Shown in pieces: positions 49,675 to 58,687 of a stretch of 64,000 bases of DNA. A model generated the notes under the pieces. It was not told the DNA's origin. It did not search any database and saw only the letters and a program-made list of their open reading frames with translations. The number at the start of each line of letters is the position of its first letter. The stretch's first letter is position 1. This DNA is from Bog-257 sp963846715. Lineage in GTDB: Bacteria; Acidobacteriota; Terriglobia; Terriglobales; Acidobacteriaceae. Made by a program: the position numbers and the translations under genes. The stretch lies in NCBI GenBank assembly GCA_963846715.1, contig CAWJXA010000002.1, forward strand, positions 682,001 to 746,000. The letters run 5' to 3'.

Positions 49675-50857
49675 ATGATTGCTCTCTTCAGCGAGGCGGC
49701 CCGGTACAAGACCGGCGTCGATATTAAGGCATTCTACTTCGTAATGCTGTTTAACGCCCTTGTGCTCTTGTCGCTCGGGCCAGTTCGTTATCAACAAACC
49801 ACTCGTCCTGTTCTACACTTACCTGGCGTTCTCCGGGCTGGTAAGCCTTGCCGCGGGAACCAATACGCTTCGAGCCTTCTCCGAACAGTTTGTCGGCATT
49901 ACTTTCACGTCTCTGTATTTTTACAATCTTTTCCGTTTCGAGAACTTCGATTTTCGGCGGTTGTTCCTCCTCTACACCCGCCTTGCCTACTATGTCTGTT
50001 GGATCGGCATTCTCATGCTGCCGTTCCAGTATTTGTTCCACTCTGCGTATCTTCGCGCGCACAGTGTGCTGACCGAGCCGGCCCAGTTTATGATGATCGT
50101 GATCCCGGCGATCTACTATTTTTTTGAGGCGACACTCTTCCGCGGCAAGCACCGCCTGGAATCAATAATTGGCCTCCTGTCGATAATCCTTGCTGACTCT
50201 TCGGTTGGCTACATGGGTCTTCTGTTTATCCTGATCTACCTCATCGCCAAGTCGCGGCATAAGCTTCTCCTCGTCACGGCTCCTCTCGTTCTTGTCCTGG
50301 GCATTAGCGGATTGCGCCAGCTTTCACAGAACTTCCGGGTACGTTTTGACGACACGCTTAGTGCTGTCACCGAATTGACTGTTGCCAATGTCAACACGAG
50401 CACCTACGCTATAATTTCGAATGCCTTTGTAGCCGCCCAAGTGCTGCAGGAAAGCCCGGTCTTAGGGAATGGCTTGGGCTCGCATGAAGCTTCGCACGAG
50501 AAGTATCTCCCGGCTATCGCAGGCTTAAGCGGTATAAGTGAGGAGAACCAGATCCTGAATAAGAAAGAAGCAGCTTCGATGTTCCTGCGGTCTGCTTCAG
50601 ACCTTGGTTTTCTCGGATTGTGCCTAATCGCTATTTTCTTATGGAAGTTTCGCCTCTCCACTCCGGATGAGTCCGGAACAATGAATACCGCGGTCTTGAT
50701 ATATCTCATTCTGAAGCTGATCAGGGCGGGCCATTATTTTCCACCAGAGTTCTTCTTCTTCGTTTTCGCATATGTATTCAGCTTTTTGCACGAACATGCT
50801 CACCGGCGGACACTAGTCTCGCCGGTACGCCTTAACCCGTCCTATCCTACGTCTTAA
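49675..50857 (+). pseudogene. O-antigen/polysaccharide polymerase (Wzy-like), apparent +1 frameshift
   Basis: From ATG 49675 (GGGAG 6 nt upstream) the frame encodes MIALFSEAARYKTGVDIKAF and a first helix FVMLFNALVLLSLG. The continuation, GQFVINKPLVLFYTYLAFSGLVSLAAGTNTLRAF, lies one frame over. Deleting one C of GGGCC at 49777-49781 joins them into a multi-helix protein of about 393 residues. Helices, the long periplasmic loop (about SQNFRVRFDDTLSAVTEL to NGLGSHEASHEKYL) and the cluster position fit a Wzy polymerase. Without correction the product would have to start at a non-canonical codon after the first helix. A true mutation would abolish polymerisation, so an assembly error is a serious alternative. 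Confidence 0.75.
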
Positions 50858-50863
50858 AACCCT

Positions 50864-52078
50864 GTGCTAGATCCCCTGACCATCGACGAAACGGCCCACG
50901 GTAGACTTAATACCGCAAAGCCCGTCATCGTAGTCTCCGCGGTGAACCTCACCGAGATGGGGGGCCTGTCGGTTCTGACCGATTGTCTAAGCGAGTTGGC
51001 CCGTCGAGCAGACGACTATACCATCGTCGCCCTGGTGCATAAGAAGGAACTGGTTGGCATTCCGGGCATTCACTACTGCGAGTATCCGAAGTCCAAGCGA
51101 AGCATCCTAGATCGGTTGCATCATGAATACTGGGTGTTTTGGAGATTGTCACGACGACTCAACCCCTTCCTTTGGCTTTCGTTACACAACACCACCCCCA
51201 GAGTGCGGGCAAAGAAACGCGCGGTTTACTGCCAGAACGTAAGTAACCTCTACGATCTCGATTGGCGAGAAGCTTTGATGCAGCCTCGATTCGCGGTCGT
51301 GAATCGCTTCTTGGACTTAATGTACCGCGTGAATCTTCGACACAATACGGTCGTAGTCGTTCAACAAGAGTGGGTTCGGCAGGCGTTCCGAAGCCGATTT
51401 AAACTCAATAATGTTGTCGTCGCTCATCCCGTCGTTTCAGAACCGCCTGTCCCTCCTTCACCGCAGGAACGGCGTTTGCCCTATGTATTTTTTTATCCTT
51501 CACACCCGACGATTCACAAGAACTTCCAGGTGGTGGGCGATGCGGCACAACAATTACTACAAGACGGCATAACCGAGTTTGAGATCTGGCTAACATTTTC
51601 CCAGTCCGATAACCGCTATGCGAGACAGCTCGCTGACCGCTATGCCCATATTCCCCAGGTTCGGCTGTTAGGCCGGCTGTCGCGAGAAGAGGTCTTTCAG
51701 CGATACGCTGCGACCGATTGCTTACTCTTTACGTCACGACTTGAAACATGGGGGCTGCCTATCAGCGAGTTCAAGCCCTACAACCGGCCGATGATCATCG
51801 CAGATGCGCCATATGCACGCGAGGCTGTTGGTAATCATCCGTGTACTGCATTCTTTCCTGTCAATTCTGCCATTGAGTTGTCGCGCCTGATGAAGGACGC
51901 CATGCAAGGAGCCAAGTTATTCGTCGCCTCAAAGGCTCCAAGTATAGCGCCGCCTTTCGCGTACTCATGGGATGAGCTGTTCGATTTTCTTTTGGACTCT
52001 GCACCAACGCCGGTTATTGAACACCCCTCGACATCGGTCAAGGGTTCACTGGTACGTGACGTGCCCAAAGGTGCCTGA
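50864..52078 (+). CDS. glycosyltransferase, GT4 family
   Basis: 404 residues, starting at GTG 50864, 6 nt after the wzy stop. GT-B fold: N-terminal domain with PVIVVSAVNLTEMGGLSVLTDCL, and the C-terminal Rossmann domain with VFFYPSHPTIHKNFQVVGDAAQ, VRLLGRLSREEVFQRYAATDCLLFTSRLETWGLPISEFKPYNRPMIIADAPYAREAVG. The E-x7-E pair of retaining GT4 enzymes is recognisable in RLETWGLPISE. It adds one sugar to the lipid-linked repeat unit; donor and acceptor cannot be read from sequence. The N-terminus is soluble. Confidence 0.92.
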   Translation: MLDPLTIDETAHGRLNTAKPVIVVSAVNLTEMGGLSVLTDCLSELARRADDYTIVALVHKKELVGIPGIHYCEYPKSKRSILDRLHHEYWVFWRLSRRLNPFLWLSLHNTTPRVRAKKRAVYCQNVSNLYDLDWREALMQPRFAVVNRFLDLMYRVNLRHNTVVVVQQEWVRQAFRSRFKLNNVVVAHPVVSEPPVPPSPQERRLPYVFFYPSHPTIHKNFQVVGDAAQQLLQDGITEFEIWLTFSQSDNRYARQLADRYAHIPQVRLLGRLSREEVFQRYAATDCLLFTSRLETWGLPISEFKPYNRPMIIADAPYAREAVGNHPCTAFFPVNSAIELSRLMKDAMQGAKLFVASKAPSIAPPFAYSWDELFDFLLDSAPTPVIEHPSTSVKGSLVRDVPKGA

Positions 52079-52092
52079 TTCCTTCTTCAGAC

Positions 52093-53406
52093 GTGGATGT
52101 CAAACCTTTGAAATTACTTAAGTCAACAGCTAAAAGCTTTAGTGCGAAGTCAGGAATCGGGCAGACGCGTGTCCTGTTACTGACCGATTCCTTTGTTCCG
52201 ACGACGACATCAACGGCCAAGCTTGTCAAAGACCTGGCGGACGAGCTTGTCCGGCGAGGAATTGCCGTCACCGTTCTCGTGCCGTCTGCCTTCGCTCAGG
52301 CAGCCAGCGAAGTCTCAACAGAAGATGGCCTCGAAGTAATTCGGATCAGGACGAGTAAAACCAAAGGCGCAGGGAAACTGGTTCGTGGTGTGCGTGAAAT
52401 TCGCTTCTCTCAACAGATTTGGGGGCGTGCCAAGTCTATTTTGGCTCAACGTACATTCGATCTAATCATCTTCTTCTCTCCGACGATTTTCTTCGGGCCT
52501 TTGGTTGACCGGCTAAAAGCGCTATTTCAATGCCCCGCGTATCTAGTGCTCCGCGACCTCTGGACTCAGTTTATGCTGGATGTCGGCGAGCTCCAGCCGG
52601 GACTAGTCCATAAGTATCTAACCCAGTTCGAGCAGAAGCAGTACTCTGTTGCCGATGTCATCGGAGTCCAGTCTCCCGGCGACTTAAGCTACTTTGACAG
52701 CGATCATCGCTCGCCTGCACCACAAGTTGAACTCTTATTCAACTGGTATTCCGTAGATAGTCGAGCCGTCCGTCGAACTGATTATCGCGAACGGCTTGGC
52801 CTCGGTAATCGGGTTGTCTTCTTCTTCGGTGGGAATTTTGGCGTCGCGCAGGATCCACTTAATGTTTTGAGGCTCGCAACCACGCTGCGAGCGGAACCAC
52901 ACATCCACTTTCTGCTTGTAGGTTGGGGCAGCCATCTGGCGGCGATGCGCTCAATGATATCTGAGTGCGGCCTAACTAACGTCACATTGCTGGACACGGT
53001 GCCACAGGAAGAGTTTACGGCAATGCTATGCGAGGCTGATATCGGCGTCATTTCCCTTGATCGACGCTTCAAGATAAACAACCTACCCGGACGACTACTT
53101 GCCTACTTTTCTGCTGGACTCCCAGTACTGGCCAGCGTCAATCCCGGCAGTGACCTCTTTGCCATCCTGAACGAGAACGAAGTAGGCTGCTGCTGTCAGA
53201 ATGGCGACGATGAGTCTCTCCGGGAATATGCCCTCGCCCTCGCAGGCGATGCGGGCTTACGCAGCACTTTAGGACTGCGCGGCAGGTCTCTCTTGGGGAC
53301 GACCTTTTCTCCCCAGCATGCTGCCGACCAGGTTCTTGGCCACTTCGGACTCGGTGAAGCTTCCGACTTGGATGGTAGCGTTCTAAAGGAGACGGTTCGC
53401 CGCTAA
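52093..53406 (+). CDS. glycosyltransferase, GT4 family (WbuB-like)
   Basis: 437 residues, starting at GTG 52093. The N-terminal domain TRVLLLTDSFVPTTTSTAKLVKDLADELVRRGIAVTVLVPSA resembles WbuB/WbpH-type transferases that act on N-acetyl-fucosamine-like sugars. The C-terminal domain has FFFGGNFGVAQDPLNVLRLATTL, IHFLLVGWGSHLAAM, NVTLLDTVPQEEFTAMLCEADIGVISLDRRF and GLPVLASVNPGSDL. Substrate assignment is only suggestive, but it agrees with the amino-sugar genes found downstream. The gap to the next gene is 113 bp and holds no obvious gene. Confidence 0.9.
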   Translation: MDVKPLKLLKSTAKSFSAKSGIGQTRVLLLTDSFVPTTTSTAKLVKDLADELVRRGIAVTVLVPSAFAQAASEVSTEDGLEVIRIRTSKTKGAGKLVRGVREIRFSQQIWGRAKSILAQRTFDLIIFFSPTIFFGPLVDRLKALFQCPAYLVLRDLWTQFMLDVGELQPGLVHKYLTQFEQKQYSVADVIGVQSPGDLSYFDSDHRSPAPQVELLFNWYSVDSRAVRRTDYRERLGLGNRVVFFFGGNFGVAQDPLNVLRLATTLRAEPHIHFLLVGWGSHLAAMRSMISECGLTNVTLLDTVPQEEFTAMLCEADIGVISLDRRFKINNLPGRLLAYFSAGLPVLASVNPGSDLFAILNENEVGCCCQNGDDESLREYALALAGDAGLRSTLGLRGRSLLGTTFSPQHAADQVLGHFGLGEASDLDGSVLKETVRR

Positions 53407-53519
53407 ACTCCGGGGCAAAACGAGTGCTGGCCACACGGTCCACGAATGATTGTCTCGCTCCACACCCGTTTATCACCCTTCTCAATCGCCCTCTCCGAGA
53501 AGTCTGAGGATTCTTAGAT

Positions 53520-54905
53520 ATGGTTTTGCGGCTAAGCTACTACCGGTTCATCATCCGACTCTGTTGCTATCCGCTTCCATTTTTTGCCTTCATGACGGGA
53601 GCTTACATCCGCTTCGCGTCCGACAAGGTGGGCCTCTCCCCTTTTGCTTATGATCTCTCTTTTTATGTGGCTTTACTCGTCTTTACGACCCTGGTATGGA
53701 TTGTTGCTGTAGAACACTATCAACTCTGCAGCATAGAGGAATTTTTTCGTGAGTATACGGGCCTAAAGAAGGCCGCGGCGGCATGTCTGGCCACCTGCAT
53801 ACTACAACTAGCCGCGCTTTTCTTCTATCGTGGTCACGATCTGTCACGAGTGTTTTTCACTGCTACTGCTGTATCCCTGTTTGTAGGCACGGTACTAATT
53901 CGAACTGTAATCCGCCTTCTACTCTGGAGTGAGAACCGGACGCACCGAGAACTCTCAGTCTTGATAGTAGGTTCCGATTCCTACGCTGCTCGCATCGCTA
54001 GTCAACTTGCCCGGGTTCCATTTGCGCCGGCCAAGATCGTGGGACACGTCCGCCTGCCTTTCCAAGACTCAGCCATCGAGTATGTACCTGTCTTTGACCT
54101 GGATATGCTGGGCAGCGCCGGTCTGCATGTTGATGATATCGTAATAGCCCTCCCTGCCGATCGTTTGTCTACTCTCTCAGCGGTGGTTCGATCTCTACAG
54201 ATGTTGTGTGCGCCGATTCACGTTGTAGTGGACACTGGCGACATCCCCTTGGTGCGAGAGAGACTTTTTCAGTTTGGGACCTTGCATATGTTGGACCTGG
54301 CGACAGCACCGGCTGAATCACTGTACTATGCCGTATCCAAACGAGTGTTCGACATACTTTTCTCCATCTGCGCACTTGTTGTCACTGCTCCCGTCATGCT
54401 CATAGTCTCGCTACTCATTAAAGCTACATCCCGCGGTCCCATCCTATTCAGGCAGGAACGCGTAGGCCTAAACGGTAAACTTTTTGTGATGTATAAATTC
54501 CGAACCATGAATAAAGATGACTTTACAAACAGTGATACTGTGTGGACGGTAAAGGACGATCCGCGACGTACCCTCATCGGCTCGTTCCTAAGAAAGAGCA
54601 GTATGGACGAATTGCCGCAATTCTTTAATGTCCTGAGGGGCGACATGAGTGTCGTAGGTCCGCGGCCGGAGCGACCGTTTTTTGTTAACGAATTTCTGAA
54701 GGAGATCTCACACTATAACACTCGCCATCGCCTTAAGGTGGGTATCACTGGATGGGCCCAGATAAACGGATGGCGCGGCGATACGTCCATTCATAAGCGG
54801 GTGGAATGTGATCTTTATTATTTGCAGAACTGGAGCTTCTGGTTCGACATCCGTATTATTTGCCTCACTTTGTGGTTTGGTCTTTTTGGCAAGAATGCGT
54901 ATTGA
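53520..54905 (+). CDS. polyprenyl-phosphate phosphoglycosyltransferase (WbaP/WcaJ type)
   Basis: 461 residues. Four to five N-terminal helices (to about residue 135), a cytoplasmic CoA-binding-like domain (ELSVLIVGSDSYAARIASQLAR to PIHVVVDTGD) and the catalytic bacterial-sugar-transferase domain: KRVFDILFSICALVVTAPVMLIVSLL, SRGPILFRQERVGLNGKLFVMYKFRTM, KSSMDELPQFFNVLRGDMSVVGPRPERPFFV. The Asp-Glu of MDELPQ is the expected catalytic pair. It starts repeat-unit assembly by transferring a sugar-1-phosphate to undecaprenyl phosphate at the inner membrane. ATG 53520 starts just before the first helix. Confidence 0.94.
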   Translation: MVLRLSYYRFIIRLCCYPLPFFAFMTGAYIRFASDKVGLSPFAYDLSFYVALLVFTTLVWIVAVEHYQLCSIEEFFREYTGLKKAAAACLATCILQLAALFFYRGHDLSRVFFTATAVSLFVGTVLIRTVIRLLLWSENRTHRELSVLIVGSDSYAARIASQLARVPFAPAKIVGHVRLPFQDSAIEYVPVFDLDMLGSAGLHVDDIVIALPADRLSTLSAVVRSLQMLCAPIHVVVDTGDIPLVRERLFQFGTLHMLDLATAPAESLYYAVSKRVFDILFSICALVVTAPVMLIVSLLIKATSRGPILFRQERVGLNGKLFVMYKFRTMNKDDFTNSDTVWTVKDDPRRTLIGSFLRKSSMDELPQFFNVLRGDMSVVGPRPERPFFVNEFLKEISHYNTRHRLKVGITGWAQINGWRGDTSIHKRVECDLYYLQNWSFWFDIRIICLTLWFGLFGKNAY

Positions 54906-54988
54906 GAGCGGCTTCTCAGGACTTTATCAGGTACACAGCTATACGCCGTATAGGCTGACCTTAAGATTCAACCAGGGGTAAAATCACG

Positions 54989-55966
54989 ATGAATGTGCTT
55001 GTTGTGGGCGGCGCCGGGTATGTTGGTGGCGCGGTTACTGATGCGCTTCTAAACTCCGATCACTGTTTCAGAGTGTATGATGCTCTGCTTTACGAAGAGT
55101 CCTATCGTAAGCCTGTCGATTTCGTATTCGGCGACGTAAGAGACCAAGATCGCCTGATACCTCATCTGAGGTGGGCAGACGCAGTGATTTGGCTTTCGGC
55201 GATTGTGGGAGATGGCGCCTGCCAACTCAACCCAGAAATCACTGTTGAGGTTAATCAGGAGGCCGTCGGGTGGATGGTCCATCACTTCAATGGCCGGATC
55301 ATTTTTATGTCAACCTGCTCTGTTTATGGGGCGCAGGACAATATCGAACTTACGGAAAGCTCGCCAACGGCTCCTCTATCAATGTATGCGGCAAGTAAGC
55401 TTGAGGCGGAGGCCTATCTTCGCGATGCTAACGCCATCACCTTTCGACTAGGCACCCTTTTCGGTGTCGGAGACGAGTTTTCGAGGGTGAGATTGGACTT
55501 GGTGGTAAATACTCTGACGGTTCGCGCCTGGCAGAATGGTAAGATCAGCGTATTCGGTGGAGATCAGTTTCGCCCGTTGCTGCATGTTAAAGATGCTGCA
55601 CAAGCGGCGGTGGATAATCTGACAACTTCGGCTAAAGGTATATTCAACTTGCATCGGCAGAACGTAAGAATCATTGACTTGGCATACCAGGTGCGTAATC
55701 ATTTTCCAGATCTGGTTATCGAGCAGACACCGATGCATTTCCAGGACTTGCGGAACTACCGGGTACGCAGCGACAAAGCCGGTCGCGTCCTTGGCTTTAA
55801 AGCTACTCACTCCATCGACGATGGCATTGGGGAGATGAAGTGCCTGGTAGAGGACAATCGCATCAAAGATGTCTTCAATCCGAGATATACAAACCAAGCC
55901 TTCCTTTCGATGTTCAACACGCATAAAGAGATGGCAAAGGGAACGACATCCGGGGTCCTCGGATGA
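54989..55966 (+). CDS. NAD-dependent epimerase/dehydratase (extended SDR)
   Basis: 325 residues. NAD-binding GGAGYVGG (residues 7-14), the Ser of MSTCSVYG and Tyr133-x3-Lys137 in SMYAASKLEAEAY form a complete extended-SDR active site. The substrate part (GTLFGVGDEFSRVRLDLVVNTLTVRA, FGGDQFRPLLHVKDAAQA) is that of a sugar-nucleotide enzyme, similar to UDP-hexose 4-epimerases and 4,6-dehydratases. Exact reaction is not determined. It is followed by a cupin epimerase gene with a 4-bp overlap (ATGA), part of a tight four-gene sugar module. Confidence 0.9.
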   Translation: MNVLVVGGAGYVGGAVTDALLNSDHCFRVYDALLYEESYRKPVDFVFGDVRDQDRLIPHLRWADAVIWLSAIVGDGACQLNPEITVEVNQEAVGWMVHHFNGRIIFMSTCSVYGAQDNIELTESSPTAPLSMYAASKLEAEAYLRDANAITFRLGTLFGVGDEFSRVRLDLVVNTLTVRAWQNGKISVFGGDQFRPLLHVKDAAQAAVDNLTTSAKGIFNLHRQNVRIIDLAYQVRNHFPDLVIEQTPMHFQDLRNYRVRSDKAGRVLGFKATHSIDDGIGEMKCLVEDNRIKDVFNPRYTNQAFLSMFNTHKEMAKGTTSGVLG

Positions 55967-56409
55967 CCTCCCAACAACCTGTGCTGATACGAGGGAGCAT
56001 CGCCGTCGACGATCGCGGCTCCTTATCATTTGTGAATGACTTTAGCTTTCAGGATGTAAAAAGATTCTATGTCGTCAGCAACCATCGCGCTGGTTTCGTT
56101 CGTGCCTGGCATGCGCATCGACGCGAAGCCAAATATGTGACCGTGGTAGAGGGAGCCGCTATTGTTTGCGCCGTCTCTATTGACGATTGGGACAAACCGA
56201 ATCAAAATGCTCAGGTGGACCGGCACGTGCTATCCGCGGTCCAGCCTTCGGTACTCTTTATTCCCCCAGGATATGCTAACGGATTTATGTCGCTAACTGA
56301 GGACAGCAAACTACTGTTCTTTTCAACCGCGACTCTTGAGGAGAGCCGCGACGACGATGTCCGGTATGATGCTCGCTATTGGAACCCATGGCAAATAGTC
56401 GAACGGTGA
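55963..56409 (+). CDS. RmlC/FdtA-like cupin sugar epimerase or isomerase
   Basis: 148 residues, single cupin domain. RGSLSFVNDFSFQDVKRFYVVSNHRAGFVRAWHAHRREAKYVTVVEGAAIVCAVSIDDW is close to RmlC-like proteins (His of AWHAHRREAKY as the catalytic His), and VLFIPPGYANGFMSLTEDSKLLFFST forms the second half. It should epimerise C3/C5 or isomerise a keto-sugar nucleotide produced by a dehydratase. It starts in an ATGA overlap with the SDR gene. The combination with the following reductase resembles the two halves of CapF (SDR plus cupin) as separate genes. Confidence 0.85.
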   Translation: MTSQQPVLIRGSIAVDDRGSLSFVNDFSFQDVKRFYVVSNHRAGFVRAWHAHRREAKYVTVVEGAAIVCAVSIDDWDKPNQNAQVDRHVLSAVQPSVLFIPPGYANGFMSLTEDSKLLFFSTATLEESRDDDVRYDARYWNPWQIVER

Positions 56410-56423
56410 GGCTCTAGGTCCCT

Positions 56424-57356
56424 ATGGGAAAAATAAATGTGAGCGTCCTGGGTGGGAGCGGCATGTTGGGGTCTATGGTTGTGGACGTCCTGAGCCGCGA
56501 CCCCGAGTTTAACGTTTCAGCCACAGTCCGTACCTCCGCGCTGGCCGAGCATTTCAATGCACTCCTGCCGACGGTGGAATGGAAGGTGTTCCGTGCCGGC
56601 GCCGAAGAACCAGATTCTATTGCGCGGGAACTTGGCGGCGCGCATTGGATAATTAATGCCATCGGAATAACAAAACCCTATGTGCATGATGACAATGCGA
56701 CGGAAGTTGAGAATGCTATTACCATCAATAGTTTGTTTCCGTATAGAGTCGCTGCTATCGCCCAAGCCTCAGGCGCTAAAGTAATCCAGATCGCAACCGA
56801 TTGTGTTTATTCAGGTCATACTGGCTCCTACCACGAGACCGACCCGCACGACGCATTGGATGTTTACGGGAAAACGAAAAGTCTTGGAGAGGCATCCCAT
56901 GCGGGCACACATTGTCTTCGCTGTTCGATCATTGGGCCGGAACCGAAATCTTTCGTCTTTCTCATCGAGTGGTTTCGGCAGCAACCCACTGGCGCGGCGC
57001 TCAACGGATTCGTCAATCATCAGTGGAATGGCATAACCACCCTGCACTTCGCACGCTTGTGCATGGGCGCCATCAAGTCTGGAACCCCCATGTCGAGCTT
57101 GCAGCATGTCATTCCGAACGGGTTGGTATCCAAATATGAGCTTCTGCAGATTTTCGCGGACCACTTTCAGCGCAGTGATATCAAGATAAGACCCACCGAA
57201 GCTAAAGCCATAGTTGATCGGACCTTGGCCACAAAATACCAAAACCTCAACCGCGCTCTATGGTTGAACGCGGGCTATAGTGAGCCTCCGACGATCTCCG
57301 CAATGGTCGCGGAGTTGGCCAAGTTCGACTATCGCTTCGGATCCTCAACATCATGA
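56424..57356 (+). CDS. RmlD-like sugar-nucleotide reductase (SDR)
   Basis: 310 residues. NAD(P)-binding GGSGMLGS (10-17), the Thr-Asp of IQIATDCVYSG and Tyr148-x3-Lys152 (YGKTK) give a complete active site of the dTDP-4-dehydrorhamnose-reductase family. Other blocks (NAIGITKPYVHDD, NSLFPYRVAAIA) fit as well. It would reduce the 4-keto sugar made by the previous enzymes. It overlaps the next gene by ATGA. A role in an amino-sugar such as UDP-L-FucNAc or a relative is inferred from the 2-epimerase that follows. Confidence 0.88.
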   Translation: MGKINVSVLGGSGMLGSMVVDVLSRDPEFNVSATVRTSALAEHFNALLPTVEWKVFRAGAEEPDSIARELGGAHWIINAIGITKPYVHDDNATEVENAITINSLFPYRVAAIAQASGAKVIQIATDCVYSGHTGSYHETDPHDALDVYGKTKSLGEASHAGTHCLRCSIIGPEPKSFVFLIEWFRQQPTGAALNGFVNHQWNGITTLHFARLCMGAIKSGTPMSSLQHVIPNGLVSKYELLQIFADHFQRSDIKIRPTEAKAIVDRTLATKYQNLNRALWLNAGYSEPPTISAMVAELAKFDYRFGSSTS

Positions 57357-58441
57357 AGGTAATGACCATCCTGGGCACTCGTCCAGAGATTATACGTCTG
57401 TCCAGAATCATTCCTGAGCTAGACAAACTGTGCGATCACGTTGTTGTGCACACCGGACAGAACTTCGATCTGAATCTGAACGACATCTTCTTCCAACAAC
57501 TGGGCGTCAGGAGTCCAGACCATTACATGGGCGCAAGAGGCAGCTTCGGCGAGCAGATTGCCACCATCCTCTCCAGCATCGAGAAGATACTGTTGCAGGC
57601 AAAGCCGGACCGCTTCCTGGTTTTAGGCGACACCAACAGCAGCCTGGCAGCCATCATGGTAAAACGACTGGGCATTCCCGTTTTTCATATGGAGGCGGGC
57701 AATCGTTGTTACGATGACCGTGTGCCGGAGGAGACAAACCGCCGCCTGATTGATCACAGCAGCGACATTTTGATGCCCTATACCGAGCGAAGTCGTAAGA
57801 ACCTGCTGCGCGAGGGCATAGAGGGCCAGAGAATCTTCGTTACCGGCAATCCAATCTATGAAGTCCTCGACTTTTATCGAACTCAGATTGAGGGATCAGA
57901 TATTCACAAAAAGCTGAAGGTCGCCGCGGGTGAGTACTTCCTGGTCACGATGCATCGAGCAGAGAACGTAGACGTGGAGCACCGTCTCCGATCCCTAACC
58001 GAATCCTTTAGCTCACTTCACGCGAAATACGGGCTTCCGGTCATCGTGAGCACTCATCCTCATACCCGCAAACGGATGCACACAGCCGGAATAACAGAGA
58101 CGATTGGGGTACGCTACATGGAACCGCTTGGCTTCTTCGACTTCGTGAAGTTGGAACAGAATGCCTACTGTGTATTGAGCGATAGTGGAACAGTGCAGGA
58201 GGAGTGTTCGATTTTCAAAGTGCCAAACGTGACCATCCGCGACACCACCGAGAGGCCCGAGACCCTGGAATATGGAAGTAACATCTTGAGCGGCGCAGAG
58301 GTAGAGAGTGTTATGCGCTGTGTAAAGGTGATTCTGGAGAGGGGAGGCCGATGCGCCACGCCTCCGGAGTACTTATGGGAGAACGTTAGCGACACGGTCT
58401 GTAATCTGATTCTGGGACACAGCCCCAAGAGTATGTGCTGA
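57353..58441 (+). CDS. UDP-N-acetyl-hexosamine 2-epimerase, WbjD/CapG branch
   Basis: 362 residues with the non-hydrolysing 2-epimerase fold (GT-B-like): MTILGTRPEIIRLSRIIPELDK, VVHTGQNFDLNLNDIFF, FLVLGDTNSSLAAI, HMEAGNRCYDDRVPEETNRRLIDHSSDI, VIVSTHPHTRKRM, YCVLSDSGTVQEECSIFKVPNVTIRDTTERPETL. The EAGNRCYDDRVPEETNRR block is that of the WbjD/CapG group acting on 6-deoxy or modified UDP-HexNAc rather than of the general WecB group. It would complete a UDP-N-acetyl-L-fucosamine-like donor. It is the last gene before the terminator at 58486. Confidence 0.9.
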   Translation: MKVMTILGTRPEIIRLSRIIPELDKLCDHVVVHTGQNFDLNLNDIFFQQLGVRSPDHYMGARGSFGEQIATILSSIEKILLQAKPDRFLVLGDTNSSLAAIMVKRLGIPVFHMEAGNRCYDDRVPEETNRRLIDHSSDILMPYTERSRKNLLREGIEGQRIFVTGNPIYEVLDFYRTQIEGSDIHKKLKVAAGEYFLVTMHRAENVDVEHRLRSLTESFSSLHAKYGLPVIVSTHPHTRKRMHTAGITETIGVRYMEPLGFFDFVKLEQNAYCVLSDSGTVQEECSIFKVPNVTIRDTTERPETLEYGSNILSGAEVESVMRCVKVILERGGRCATPPEYLWENVSDTVCNLILGHSPKSMC

Positions 58442-58485
58442 TCACGCCCCTCTGGCTTTCGCCCCCCGACAAACACTTTCACGCA

Positions 58486-58508
58486 GCCGCCACCAGGGCG
58501 GCATTTTC
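58486..58508 (+). terminator. rho-independent terminator closing the polysaccharide cluster
   Basis: GCCGCC (58486-58491) pairs with GGCGGC (58497-58502) around the loop ACCAG and is followed by ATTTTC. It lies 45 nt after the 2-epimerase stop. Confidence 0.8.
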
Positions 58509-58687
58509 AATTATGGGCCGGGCGATTCCCTACTGAGGTAAGCGCGCGGCGAGCATTCGCGAGAATCGGTAACGGGATCGGCTCAAAGATACCCTTTTTG
58601 CGAATGATTGCTTTGGACATGCGGGTTTAGATGTGCCTCATTCACAGCACCCTAAGATTTCCTGGCATCGACCGGAAAGGAAGACAC

